Below are positions 1 to 11,500 of a stretch of DNA of 64,000 bases, one piece after another (position 1 is the stretch's first letter; each line of letters starts with the position of its first letter). Position numbers and translations under genes: made by a program. The DNA is from Branchiostoma floridae (taxonomy: Eukaryota > Chordata > Leptocardii > Amphioxiformes > Branchiostomatidae): assembly GCF_000003815.2 (NCBI RefSeq), contig NC_049981.1:24505675-24569674 (forward strand). Direction: 5' to 3'. Under the pieces are notes generated by a model. That model was not told the origin of the DNA. It made no database searches and saw only the letters and a list, made by a program, of their open reading frames with translations.

Positions 1-577
1 AACGTTTTGCTGCAGCCTATTGGCATCTCTTCCAAACTGTTCTGTAGTTTTGATCCTGACCAGCTCCTGCCAGACAGACCGGCCAATGTCGCTGCCCCCT
101 CCCCCATTTCATTCGCCCTGCTGGAGTAACCGTTCTGACGAGCTGTCCTGTTCCCAGTTTGACCCGTTCTTGGTAGACCACATCATGCATTATCTTCCTG
201 CATTTTTAGTTTGTTTCTCGTTTATGGAAGTATCGATCGTATGCCACATGTTTGCTTCGTTTTGATCAATTTAACTCGCATGTCTTTATATAGCATCTCT
301 ACTTTTTTAAAAGTTTTTCTTTACTATCTTTGAACCTGTTCCCTAGCTTGATGGAATCAAGGAGGTTATACTTTTCATGTCTTTGATGTAACGCTTTTTG
401 TACATTTTCTTGTTACAAGAAACTCTTTATTATTGTCTTGTTATTTCTGACTTTCTTTCACAGTGGTCATTAGAATTCCCTTTGTTTATGACATGAATAA
501 AGATGTTCAGTAACATAGGTTGATTTGCTGTTTCCCTTTTTGTTAATTCTTTAATTGCTTTTATTTGCATGAGAAAG
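1..577. other. Left edge, no gene recognised
   Basis: AT-rich sequence with short open frames on both strands but no splice-flanked frame that resembles a known protein. If TMEM175 copy A is a complete gene, this is part of its first intron. I looked on the minus strand for the conserved second TMEM175 exon (Ile-Leu-Pro-Leu-Ser-Gly) and did not find it anywhere in positions 1-1934. Confidence 0.4.
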
Positions 578-800
578 GTGGGCGTCCTCAACTTAGTCAA
601 TTTATTCGTTACTTAGTACACCCCTACCCCTAGGTACACCATTCAGTTGAATGGTGGGCGTCTCCAACTTAGTCAATTTATTCGTTACTTAGTACACCCC
701 TACCCCTAGGTACACCATTCAGTTGAATGGTGGGCGTCTCCAACTTAGTCAATTTATTCGTTACTTAGTACACCCCTACACCCAGGGACACCATACTATG
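578..800. repeat. 76-base tandem repeat, three copies
   Basis: The phrase GTGGGCGTC(C/T)(T/C)CAACTTAG begins at 578, 654 and 730, giving a period of 76 bases. The copies are nearly identical until the third one decays near 780-800. The high identity suggests recent amplification. Confidence 0.9.
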
Positions 801-1004
801 TAATAGATTGTGAGAAGCAAAAGGTGCCCAGAACCCGGAGGAATAACAGGGACAATGTCCATGACATCTGTAAATGGACGGAGGCAGAGTTCCCGGCCCG
901 CCACAGAGACGGCGGCAGCAATTTTCGTATGGGGGGATTGAACTATTGTTTCGGCACATGGAGCGCCGAATGCGCGACGCATTCCAAAAAAATTTAAAAA
1001 TCAA

Positions 1005-1660
1005 GACCCTCATTTTTGAGGGTTAACCCTCATCCTGCATTTTGGGCAAATTTTGCCGACCGACTAAGCTAGGTTGATTTTGACATTTTCATCAAATTAC
1101 ACATGATTATACTCGTAGCTTTGGCCTCCACCCCCAGAGCCCCGACATATTTTTACCATTTCGAGCTCTGAAGGCACGAGACGTTGCAATGTAAGTCCGG
1201 GAAAATTTTAAAATCTGGACCGTCTGAAACGCCATTTACTGCATTTTGAAGGGCAGATTTTGCCGTCAATCAAATGCCGATTTTGCAAATGCAGATTTTG
1301 CCGTCAATCAGATTTTGCCGTCAAGCTAAATCAAATGACATCTTATTAGAGAGAAAAGTTTTTTTGTGCGAAAACCCACGCCCCTAATATATTTTCGCCA
1401 TGTCATCGTGAGCGCCAAAGGCGCAAGCCGTCGCAATGGAGGTCCGGAGAAACCTCATTTTCTGCATGCTAGGAGAACTTTTTGCCCGACTAAGCTGTTT
1501 GACACTGAAATCTGTATGAGTGATAAAGTTTTGAGGGCGACGCTTCCGCAACATATTTTACCATGTTCAGAGCCGAAGGCCCGGAGGCTCGGAGAAATTT
1601 TGAAATCTGGACCCTTTGAAACGCCAATTCCTGCATTTTCAGGGGCTCTATCTGGCATTT
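1005..1660. repeat. Degenerate long tandem repeat
   Basis: The region contains about three diverged copies of a unit carrying, in order, a motif like CATATTTTTACCAT, a phrase like GCGCAAGCCGTCGCAATG, a phrase like AAATCTGGACC, and CTGCATTTT. Copies can be followed at roughly 1010-1250, 1360-1500 and 1500-1650. The long open frames here (for example 1366-1662) are by-products of the repeat and show no coding features. Confidence 0.6.
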
Positions 1661-1679
1661 GACTTCGTGTGTATAGCAT

Positions 1680-1865
1680 AACGGGTTACGAAGAATTTCT
1701 TGGTGACGCTTAACGGTGAATTCGGGATAACAAATAACGATTAACGTTGAATTGAAACGACCAATAACGCTTCACGAAGAATATAACGATAACGATTAAC
1801 GTTGAATTAGAGCGGGCCAGTAACGATTAACGGTGAATTAAAATGGCTCGTAACGCTTAACGGAA
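1680..1865. repeat. Short-unit repeat rich in TAACG and GTTGAATT
   Basis: Units such as AATAACGATTAACG followed by (G/T)TGAATT recur about every 30-50 bases, at least five times. It is a simple degenerate satellite immediately inside the intron side of the copy A exon. Confidence 0.65.
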
Positions 1866-1881
1866 AACAGGCATGCAGACC

Positions 1882-2510
1882 CTCTTGTAACTGAAACCTG
1901 TAACTCCCACCCCAAGCAGGTTGAAATCTCCTACCATTATAGTGGCGACAATGGAGAAGATGGCGTCGGCGTAGGCCTGAGGGCGCTCCGCAGGCGCAAG
2001 GTGATGTTCTCTCGCCATGCTGCTGCTCGGGGTTTGCTCTCTTCACACACGCGTCTTCTCTGTTCTTTCCCGTGGATTCCTCTCGTACTAGAAGATACCA
2101 GGTGTCGCTATGACGTAAAACGTGTCACCTCTAGTAAATAGCGCGTGTTCCCTGATACCAGTCACCAGTAGCAAAATATTTGGACCAACAGCTTGTCTCA
2201 GTAGATACTAGTAGGTGTGCCCCCCAAAGACAGGCTGGTGATTGGTCGTTTGAACAGTGAACAAATAGACAAACACATAGACAAACTATATATGTATTCT
2301 GATGTAAGTGACTACTTTACAAGTCAAAAGCACCGCGGATCGACCCCAAGCCAACAGGACCATCCAGTTGTAAACAATTAGCTTTTCACGGCAGTCACTG
2401 AGTCAGGAGATGAACTGATAACGTCTTTTATTTCAGCATAAATCAAACCCTTTCGCACAGGTCAGTGACCGTCACGCAACGGATGAGTCACCTTACTGCA
2501 TGAGTGCTAG
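1882..2510. repeat. Segmental duplication: exon 1 and upstream block, copy near A
   Basis: This segment aligns base for base with 22373-23150. It includes 50 bases of intron, exon 1, the untranslated leader and the upstream region, with shared landmarks such as CTATGACGTAAAA (2108; 22583) and ACCGCGGATCGACC (2332; 22811). The copy near B has about 190 extra bases (22840-23030). Weaker matching resumes on the far side of later insertions, at 3318-3360 and 4450-4500, matching 23150-23270. A TGACGTAA element, resembling a CRE/ATF site, is kept in both copies about 95 bases upstream of the start codon in A and 80 in B. Confidence 0.88.
1935..2018 (-). CDS. TMEM175: TMEM175-like copy A, first coding exon (partial)
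   Basis: An 84-base exon encodes 28 residues starting MAREHHLAPA and ending IFSIVATIM, followed by a GTAGG donor. It covers the cytosolic start and the first pore-lining helix of a TMEM175 channel, with the motif RxxxYAD at residues 12-18. All 84 bases are the same as in exon 1 of copy B (22425-22508). The start codon follows a CAGCAGC leader shared with copy B. Exon 2 would lie to the left and is not in the first 1934 bases, so either the gene continues beyond the window or only the promoter and exon 1 were duplicated. Intron identity to copy B stops about 50 bases past the donor, which fits either reading. Confidence 0.75.
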
Positions 2511-2639
2511 GACATGTAGTTGGTCAATAAATGAAAACCTTATTGTACTTTTTTTATTGGGTTTTCAAATAAACAAAAACAAAGAATAGTTGGGGGACCA
2601 TCCAACAAAATGACAGCAAAAATAACAAAAGTGATTTCA

Positions 2640-2850
2640 ATATAGCCATAACAATAATGAACTTAGATTCAAAAAATAATATGAGATCTTAAAACTGTAA
2701 CAATAATGAACTTAGATTCAACAGTAATATAACTGAGATCTCAAACCATAACAATAATGAACTTAGATTCAAAAGTAATATGACTGAGAACTCAAACCAT
2801 AACAATAATGAACTTAGATTCAAAAGTAATACTTTTTGAAGCACAGGGCT
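2640..2850. repeat. 51-base tandem repeat, four copies
   Basis: TAACAATAATGAACTTAGAT begins near 2649, 2698, 2749 and 2800, a period of 49-51 bases. It lies in an 800-base stretch present upstream of copy A but absent from the matching place upstream of copy B. Confidence 0.9.
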
Positions 2851-3362
2851 AAGTACAGGTCACATGGTAACAATTATAAACTTGTAGCAATGGTAACAAT
2901 CATAAACATTTGTATGTACATTCGACTTTATCTCGCTTCTTGGTAATTGCATAGATCAGCTAGATGTATGATTGGTTAGATTTGGTTTGTCGAAGGCCGT
3001 ATTAGGAAATATAAATTACTCTTTACTATTCGAGTACCTGAAGATAACGTCCTTGCCTAAAGTGAGGAAATGTACTTAACACACAGTCGAATGCAATGTT
3101 TGTACCATACAAAGGGAAATCTACAGTAAAATGTATCTCGTCTTCTACTTTATCTTAACTACAACATTGACAGATTCTTTGCTCTAGACGAGTCTTCCTG
3201 ATTCGATCGTAATTTGTGACAGATGATTCTTAGTTCTGTTACGGTAGATCTGTGACGTACATTGCAATCTTAAGATAATCTTCTTCGCTATAGGATTGTT
3301 TTAATAAACTGTACGTTCAATGTTTGTATTAGGCGTTAGTTTTTTTTAAGTAACACATCAAA

Positions 3363-4450
3363 ATATAACTAGAGTTCGGCGACCTCATACCTCCATGAAA
3401 TTTTAGAGCTTTCGTAAATTTCATGCAATTGACTAACAAATTAACATAATTTATGCAGGGTGTTGTTCATCATTGACTAACGTACACATGTCACAATTAT
3501 AAAATTCCCATTATTAATGATAAAGCGGTTTTGCAATTTTTACATAAATTATGCAAATAAGTTCCTCATTACCATATTTGGTATCTGCTTATATTCCACC
3601 TATCATAATTAACATGTGTTACATGTATTGAGGTTCAGTTATTGAAAACAATGGAACTATACAATTTCCTCATTAATTATGCAAATTAAGTTCTCATTTG
3701 CATAACATGTATATCATTATGAACATCTTTACCTAAGCTACCTGCATGCTTAAAATGCAGGCAATCCGTCGTTCCTTTCTGCAGTTATCCTCTTTGGAGT
3801 GTCTTGACAAAAACACCCCTGCAGTTCCACAATTAAATGTTAGGGGGCTGAAACTTGCCCCACTTGTTTATGGCACTAAAAGCTATCTACCACCTAAATG
3901 TCAAGACCATAGCATGTCTGGAACAAGAGATACATTGAAAAAACTGCTATGATAGAATATTCTCATTAATTATGCAAATGTGCTCCTATTTTGCATAATT
4001 AGTATTTCATTTTGTACAACATTGTCTGAGGTACCTACATACCAAAAATGATGAAAATCCGTTGTTCCCTTCTTGAGTTATCCTCTTCAGAAGTTTTTGA
4101 CAAAAATGCCCCTGCTATCCCAAAACTAAACGCTAGGGGGCCCAAACTTATGTCATTTCTTCCTGAGCACAAGAGCTATCTAATACTAAAAAATCGTGAC
4201 CATAGCATGTTCAGAACACCGAGATAGCAAAACCGGAAGTTGCGCTGCAGTACCAAGGGGGGCCGCTAGGGGGCCCAAAATCTAATCATTTCCAGCTTTC
4301 ATCACACACTACCAACACACCAAGTATGAAACCAATCCATCCAACCGTTCTTGAGTTATTTTGTTTACACACACACACACACACAAACACACAGACAGAC
4401 ACACAAACGCAGGGTAAAATATAACCTCCATGACATTTCATGGAGGTAAT
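3363..4450 (+). mobile_element. Transposon-like repeat, family 1, left copy
   Basis: A noncoding element of about 1.09 kb whose ends carry inverted TACCTCCATGAAAT / ATTTCATGGAGGTA. Inside are two diverged subunits of about 280 bases, each with a CTGCAGTTATCCTC- or TTGAGTTATCCTC-like phrase and a GGGGGC(T/C)(G/C)AAACTT-like phrase, then a (CA)n run near the right end. A second copy lies inverted at 27746-28830. The matching site upstream of copy B (near 23185-23205) lacks it, so it inserted, or was lost, after the A/B duplication. The frame at 3746-3952 is repeat-derived: it recurs in the second copy but has no known domain. Confidence 0.8.
4366..4412. repeat. (CA)n microsatellite
   Basis: Mostly uninterrupted CA dinucleotides followed by CAGACAGACACACAAACG. 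It belongs to the end of the family 1 element, whose copies elsewhere in the window also carry a CA/GT run at this place. Confidence 0.9.
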
Positions 4451-4894
4451 TAATGGTCAGTGGGAGTTACTAATGCGAGTGGTAGCTACTACATGTAGCA
4501 AGAGGTATAGATAGCGACGGATAACGGCGACCCGCACACAATAGGCGGCGCCACGCTGCTGTTCGTCAACCTTCCAGAATGCCTCAATCGGACAATCCCA
4601 TTGGTGAGGATAGTTTCGTCGACGGCAGTACAACAGTTCAACAATATTGTTGGCTTACCAATATCATTTCAACATTGATCGCATAAAACATGGCCTTTTC
4701 GGGCATATTCATTTCTATGTAAGCCCTTAAACAGGTAAGTCCTATTCTAGATTCTAGATGATACGAAACATAAGTAATCAGGATTAACCCGAGTATGTGG
4801 TTCAAAACAGTAACTTCGTTACGCCTATTTATCCCGGAAGTCGCTTCCTTGCCCCTAGTTTGTCCCACATTCATCGGGTAAATATTTTAGCTCT
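4451..4894. other. No gene recognised
   Basis: The first 50 bases resume the duplicated upstream block (compare 23205-23260). The rest shows no splice-flanked frame or repeat that I can support. Confidence 0.4.
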
Positions 4895-5790
4895 CTGAGA
4901 ACCAGGTACCAAACCTTGCAGGTAATATTTGTGTGGCTCTTAGCTCTAGGGACAAGGTAACACACCATACAGCTGATATTTGCATGGCTCTTAGCTCTGG
5001 GGACCAGGTAAACACCATACAAGTAACATTTGCGTGGCTCTTAGCTCCGGGGACCAAAAAACACACCTTACACTGTTACAGGTAATATTTGCGTGACTCT
5101 TAGCTCTGGTAACCAGGTAAACACCTGTACGGTGATATTTGCGTGACTCTTAGCTCTGGGAACCAGGTAACACTCCATACTGGTAATTTTTGCGTGGCTC
5201 TTAGCTTTGGAGACCAGGTAACACACCTGTACGGTAATATTTGCGTGGCTCTTAGATCTGCGAACCAGGTAACACACCTTACAGGTAATATTTGTGTCTG
5301 TTAGCTCAGTGGACCAGGTAACATACCTTACAGGTGATATTTGCGTGGCTCTTAACTCTGGGGACCAGGTAACACACCTTACAGGTTATATTTGTGTGAC
5401 TCTTAGCTCTGAGTGCCAGGTAACGCACCTTATAGATAATATTTTCGTGACTCTTAGCTCTGGGCACCAGGTAACACGCCCTACAGGTAACATTTGCGTG
5501 GCTCTTAGCTCTGGGACCAGGTAACACACCTGTACGGTAATATTTGCATGACTCTTAGCTCTGGGGACCAGGTATTGCAACTTAAAGGTAATATTTGTGT
5601 GGCTCTTAGTTCTGGGGACTAGGTTACCCATGTTATAGGTAATATTTTTGTGTCTATTAACTCTGGGGACCAGTTAAGGCACCAAACATGTACTACCTGT
5701 GTGGCTCTTAGCTGTGGGTACCAGGTTGGGCACCTTGAAGGTAATATCTTTGTGATTATTGGCTGTGGGGACCAGGGAACACAATTCTGC
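4895..5790. repeat. Minisatellite of about 50-base units, roughly 17 copies
   Basis: Each unit reads approximately GTAATATTTGCGTGGCTCTT, then AGCTCTGGGGACCAGGTAAC, then a variable ACACCTTACAG tail. Unit length varies from about 38 to 60 bases. Copies diverge in single bases and in the tail, and units beyond about 5580 are more degraded. Open frames across it on both strands (5068-5631) repeat the same few residues and are artefacts of the array. It is not CRISPR: the units have no unique spacers. Confidence 0.92.
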
Positions 5791-6519
5791 ATTTACAGTA
5801 TATCAAAATAAGAAAAGGCTTGTTTTGTGGCGTGTTTTCACTGTACATGTTTAGTTGCAGGCACATGCTGTAGCCGGAAGCTTCTCATTAAATCTAATGA
5901 GAGTAAGCTTACCTTAATTAAGTTACCTTAAATGTTTATTTACCACTTTTCTAGCCTGTGATTAAATATTCTCCAGCAGCACAGACCCACTGGTCAGACC
6001 ACTGGAACAAGATTGATGGCCAATACATGTTGTATATCTTGTTCTTGCCTGTGAGATGATAATATTTGTACATTGTTTTAGATGGAGAAAGTCACAAAGA
6101 AAAGGAAGAGTCATGGAAGGCTTCCCACAGGCCCACACTGATGTCAACCAGGAGAACTGAGTCGCAGTTGCTTACGAGGTGACAAGAACATAGAAAACAT
6201 AATCTAAACAAAAGACAGACAAACTAAGATCTTGGAACAAAGTCAGGGATAGGTTCCACTTCTAGCTTCTTGCAGCTATGAATGTATGGAAATGATGGAG
6301 CTTATATTATATGGTTTATCTAATTGCATATTAAGGCCACACCAATTCAATTTCTTGGTTCTCGGATTATTTCAGAAAAATGTTGGTGCGGTCGGTCGAA
6401 AAAAAAAGAAGAAATAAAAATTTGCAAAATGTCTGGGGTTATTGTGAGGCTTATATAACACAAAAAATAAGGTTAGTAGTCAAGTTTTCAGCTTTTCATA
6501 GCATGAGTCATCCAATGAA
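5791..6519. other. No gene recognised
   Basis: AT-rich intergenic sequence between the minisatellite and the family 2 element, with no supported exon, RNA gene or repeat. Confidence 0.4.
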
Positions 6520-7915
6520 TTAGCTCAACAGTAATTGTAAATATTGTCCGGGTTGCCATCCTTAGTTGAAGCGTTATTTATAGCGCTAGTATCTTCGCTG
6601 CGCCGTTAGCCGCCGTACGACTTTTGTTGACGGTCTGATATCCCTGCGTCGCCGCCTCGCTGATATTCCCCCGGACATGTTTCAAGAAAAATACCTGGCA
6701 AAAACGCTGTTCTGCGTCAAATTCTATTCTATAAAACATGTGGGACTCAGTGTTACAGTCTAAATATTTTGTAGAAGCACCGCTGTGGGAAGAAGGTCCA
6801 AGCAATGCAATACATCACGTAGCATGAAGTTAGCTGTCAACTGGCAGACGGCACATGACTGTTTGAAACTCTAAGTCTAATCAACAGCCGTGTTTGATTG
6901 ATAGCCGGCGGCCCTTTGATGAAGTCGGCGAAAGGTGCGTTAGTTAGACAGTTTGCGTTTAGTTTTAATACGTAATTATAAGTTAGACAGTGGCGAGAAT
7001 GATTATTTTCTCATCAATATTTCTCTTCAGAATTATTTGAACTTAATTGTACATCTAAACAATTGGCTTACCTGTGCAATGTTTATATGAGTAAAGATCA
7101 GTGTACTGAAATCATGTGTAACGTATTGCTGCTAGTCAATAGATCAGCATTTTCTCTATAGTGACCACCTGTCTATAGTGGCCACATTTCTATCACTGGA
7201 CTGGAAAGAAAACTGCTGTATTTTCTCCAGAGCAAATGTAGGTGTTTCTAGTGCTGTTGTTTGACATAAATTTTGAACATTCAAATTGTAAGTAACTTTA
7301 AACTGCAAGAGTTTCAGCTTAATAAAACACTCTCAGCGCCAGGGTATGAACAGACTGACCTCCGAAAAGAAATCCTCGAACAAGGTTCAATCGTATCTTC
7401 CGGGTCTGGCAGGAAGTTGTTACACTAAAATAAGATTAGGCCCGATGGCTGATTGCATACAAAGTAAAACAGTTTAACAGTTTTACAGCTTGAAGAAAAC
7501 AAACGCTCCTACTACACAGTACCTGCACCTGCTTGATAATTATTTAATCGTATGCCCTACTTGAATAAAAAAAAGTTCACTGCAATAATAAATGTACCCA
7601 CATCACAAGGAGCTTATACTTTTTTTATACTTACACCTAGTTATCGTACTGAAAATTGTTAATGACATTACATGAAGTCATTCAACAATTTTCAGTCATG
7701 ATGAAAATGGAAGGTGTGATTATTGTCATTTTCTGAAAAATAGGAGCAAGCTCTGTTTTGACCTGGAATCAATTCACAATACTAGTCCACTTTGGGGGAT
7801 AATGAAGATGTTCCATTTTTGCGCAGGGGTGATTTGGAACAGTCCAATGTTGCGTGGGAAGGGGTATGGCTGAAATATGCTGTATTTGCTCTCAAGCAAA
7901 TGTCGGCCTTTCTAG
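6520..7915 (-). mobile_element. Transposon-like repeat, family 2, left copy
   Basis: About 1.4 kb that matches 28925-30275 in inverted orientation from end to end. Landmarks are GGATGGCAACCC at one end, a doubled CTATAGTG(A/G)CCAC phrase in the middle, and AAATGTCGGCCTTTCTAG at the other end. A frame of about 35 residues (within 6578-6805, minus) is shared by both copies, including FYRIEFDAEQRF; after that the two copies drift out of frame. I do not recognise that peptide. It may be the remnant of an element-encoded protein or a captured exon. Confidence 0.75.
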
Positions 7916-8235
7916 TGACAATTGGTATTGTATGAAAAGAACACATACCAAGCACAACCATTACGTTGAATTTCGATCAATAGCTTTACATTCAATCAGA
8001 TCCTGTTTGTTATGACAAGTGACCATTAATCATATATAGCAACATCAGCATCCAATCGATTAACAAGTGACAGAACCATACATTACGTGATCATGTTAAA
8101 AACTACATTTACACAAGTAAAAGAAATAAGGAACGACTACAATCACTACATGTATGATTTCTATTTCAAAAGATTACGTAGATTTGAAAACTTAGTTTGT
8201 ACAATAGGGTCGGCTACATATACCAGCTAAAACAA

Positions 8236-8237
<2 letters not shown>

Positions 8238-8286
<49 letters not shown>

Positions 8287-8322
8287 CAACACCCACACAA
8301 ACACACACACACACACACTAAT
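8238..8322. repeat. (CA)n microsatellite, interrupted
   Basis: Long CA run broken by CAAACACA and CACAACACCCAC units. The open frame crossing it (8197-8436) is an artefact of the run. Confidence 0.95.
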
Positions 8323-8594
8323 TACTCACTGTTCGTACGTTTCGATATGCAACGACTTCCATTCATTAGCTTTAAGTTACTAGGTAGCAATGAAGTTGCT
8401 TATTGGCCATTCGATGGGTACCCTGTTGCATTTTAAGAAACATTCATTTGGAATTATTCTCTGATTGTATTTCCGCTAGACGGCGGTCGCACCGCAACGT
8501 ACATTTACGTTTGATTTTTGTAGCCCTTGATTTCATATTTGGAATATTATACAAAAACAACTATTTTAAACCGCAATATGTCCTGTTTGAGGGT

Positions 8595-11500
8595 TTACAA
8601 GGAAGTGGACTCAGATTCGACAGCAGCATTGTCGTGCCCCTCTAGACCCCCTTCCTTTGGTCCACCCGGCTGTCCCTTATAGTCGGAGAGTTCTACGTCG
8701 GTTTCCGGGGATTCCTCTGGATCATGTTCACTCACGCATCTCTGTACAAAGAGTAAGGCAATCTCTGTCTTTTTATCACAATTTTTGTGATCTCATTGCC
8801 CGATATAATTGTCAAACATCCACGAAATCAACATATGAAATCAAAAGATGAAAGAATAGGTTATGTTTGCACATATAACATCGGGAACAGAACAGCACAC
8901 CATTGTTCTATTAAACAACATAGAAAATATTATACCTGAGTCCAGTTACGGACAAGTTTTAGAAGTATGAAGACCGCAATCAAGGCAATCTGTACCTAAA
9001 ATGAAAAATCAGAAAAAGATATTCAAACAATTACCAAAAAAACACAAATACAAGAGTCACGTGTAGACATATTTACGATTCATGAGATGAGATGCAGATC
9101 ATTTTATAAAACTATCACACCATGTGCTCCTGGTCAACGAGTCATTAACTTTGACTTTATATAAACTAACATCTTCTTCGGTTAAAGAACGTAGCTTTTC
9201 ACAACAAGTCTCTGCAAAAGTCGGATTGCGTATCTTTTTTCCCCCGGACAAATGGGAAAAGGACTCCAAACAGGCCAGGAAGCCAGAGGAGGAGGGCATA
9301 AATAGCATAAAACAGCAGATTAATAAAATTATGTATTTTGCCTAAGACGACCGTCTGTCAAACTGTAACGCCCCTAGAATTAGCACATCGTGTTGTAATT
9401 GTAAAGATAACATTTTGTACGAGTGAATCATACCCCATTGATCACTGCAGATGGCACTGGAACGGCGAAGCAGACGCAAAATATCACCAAACTGCAATAC
9501 AAGACATGTTGTTTCACTGTCTGTTACAGTCGATCTGCGGGTATACATACAAAGAAACATATAGTATAGGGCCAGTTTAATTATTGCTTTGAGAAATAAA
9601 CTCACCTGACAATGGGATAGATGAGCAGGTTCAAAAACATGAAAACACAGTCGTGGGTGCCGTGAGCAGACGGATGTAGCAGCTCGGACCTACAGATCGA
9701 TATCGTGGTTTTGAGAAGAAACAAAATGAGAGGACTTTCATGTGTTTGTTTCGCGCTGCTGTAAATATTTTCTACAACGTATACACAGATACACACTAAT
9801 TAATAGTCAGCAGAAAATAAAGCAAATCCCAGACAATTTAAAACAAATAAACAAGCTAGAAAACCGCACATCATACAAAGGATATTATGAAATACCATGA
9901 ATTTGCCTACAGTTAGAATTAGTTACTATGTATAATAATAGGTTGATAGGGCTGACATTTTGAAACAGTGACACTTTTCGTACAAAGTTGACTAGCTAGG
10001 AAGTTATGTATGTACGCCCAACCTAGGAGATCCTGGAATTATTGCAGACTACGCAAAATACTGTACGCTCACTAAGATCGTCGCCAAAAAAAATACACAT
10101 GGAATACTCACTTCTTACACATAGCTGTGATCCATATGGCCAGGAACCAGACACTAGCCAGAAACACCGTGCCACTGTTCAGTTGTACGGCTACTGATGT
10201 ATTGTTGTTTCGCACCTGGTGTATCAAACGGTATCGATATCAAAACAGCCGATCAGATACAATTGTAGCCAGTTAATTGCACAACGGATTACCGCACACT
10301 TGGGATCCTCAAATGTCAAGCCGATGTGGTCCAGCTGGATAACTTCGCATTGCTGCACCACCCGGATAATTGCACGAAGTACGTACACAAATGGGATGCA
10401 CAATCAAACGACTCGCAAAAGTTTGAAACATTTTTTTTCATCGGCTACATTGTAATTATTAATTACATGTACTTGCCAATATCACTGTTTTATCAACGTA
10501 TCTTTGTACACAGGATATTGCGAATACTCACCAAGTGCCCAAACTCTCCCGTTAACTTGAAAACGATTGGGAGAAATCCAGCAAACATGAGTGCCTGTCA
10601 TAAGTAAAGGAAATCATTAAGTTGTGGAATATCAAACGAAAACCTAGGCCCACCCACACCAAATCATTCTGACATCGATGGCTTTTCGGCACCAAAATAC
10701 ACAAAAATCAAGACCATGGCGCGTTCAGAATAAAAAATACAAACAGCCGCCAGGATGTTTAATCTTGACCCAGACCTTGCTCTTCCAATATATTTACGCA
10801 CACAAAATATCATTACAACCTATGAAGATGTTTCTAAATATACTGACCAGAAATGTCAAAAACACAGGCACCTAGAAACGCAGGCGCTCACACACATAAA
10901 CACACGCACGCACACACACATATGATACATGCATAGTTCATGTAAAATAGCAAAACAAATCTAGACTATGGATCTCACCAGTTTGTTGAAGGTCAACAGC
11001 AGCGAGTTCTGTGCACGTATGTGCTGTAGATAGTAGGATAGAAAATCCATATTCACAAATGGAATAGTCATTGTCAAAGGTAGTTATCGTATGAACGTAA
11101 TTGACTCCAAGAGTATAGATAAAAAGCCACGACGAAAGAAATCAAAAGAGAATTATAACCATCCTTACGTAGAACATTGAGTGATGCAGGTACCACAGGA
11201 GACCTGAGGATAAAATGTAGAGCATCGATGAAAATTCTCATCAAACCAAATAGTAGGCGTCATCATCATCAAGTATGTGCCATATGGAAACTTTACTTTG
11301 GGTAGTACCGACTCTATATACGGTTATTGGTAGTAAATTGGCTTATTGATAATGCTACACTGAATTCGATACTGCTTCTGGGCGTCTTCAACACTGGCTA
11401 TACCTTATTACTGACAACGCCATCCTTGTAACTGTCTACGCTACACTCTCTTTGGTACCGCTATATTGTCTTTGGTACTGAACACATTGCGTGTGGTACT

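Noticed and set aside
1-265. Coding exon on either strand at the left edge
   Set aside because: Short frames with plausible composition exist on both strands, but none has both splice sites or similarity to the missing exons of TMEM175 copy A.
4895-5790. Regularly spaced repeats suggestive of a CRISPR array
   Set aside because: Units are contiguous with no unique spacers, unit length varies, there are no cas genes, and the surrounding genes are animal genes with introns. It is a minisatellite.
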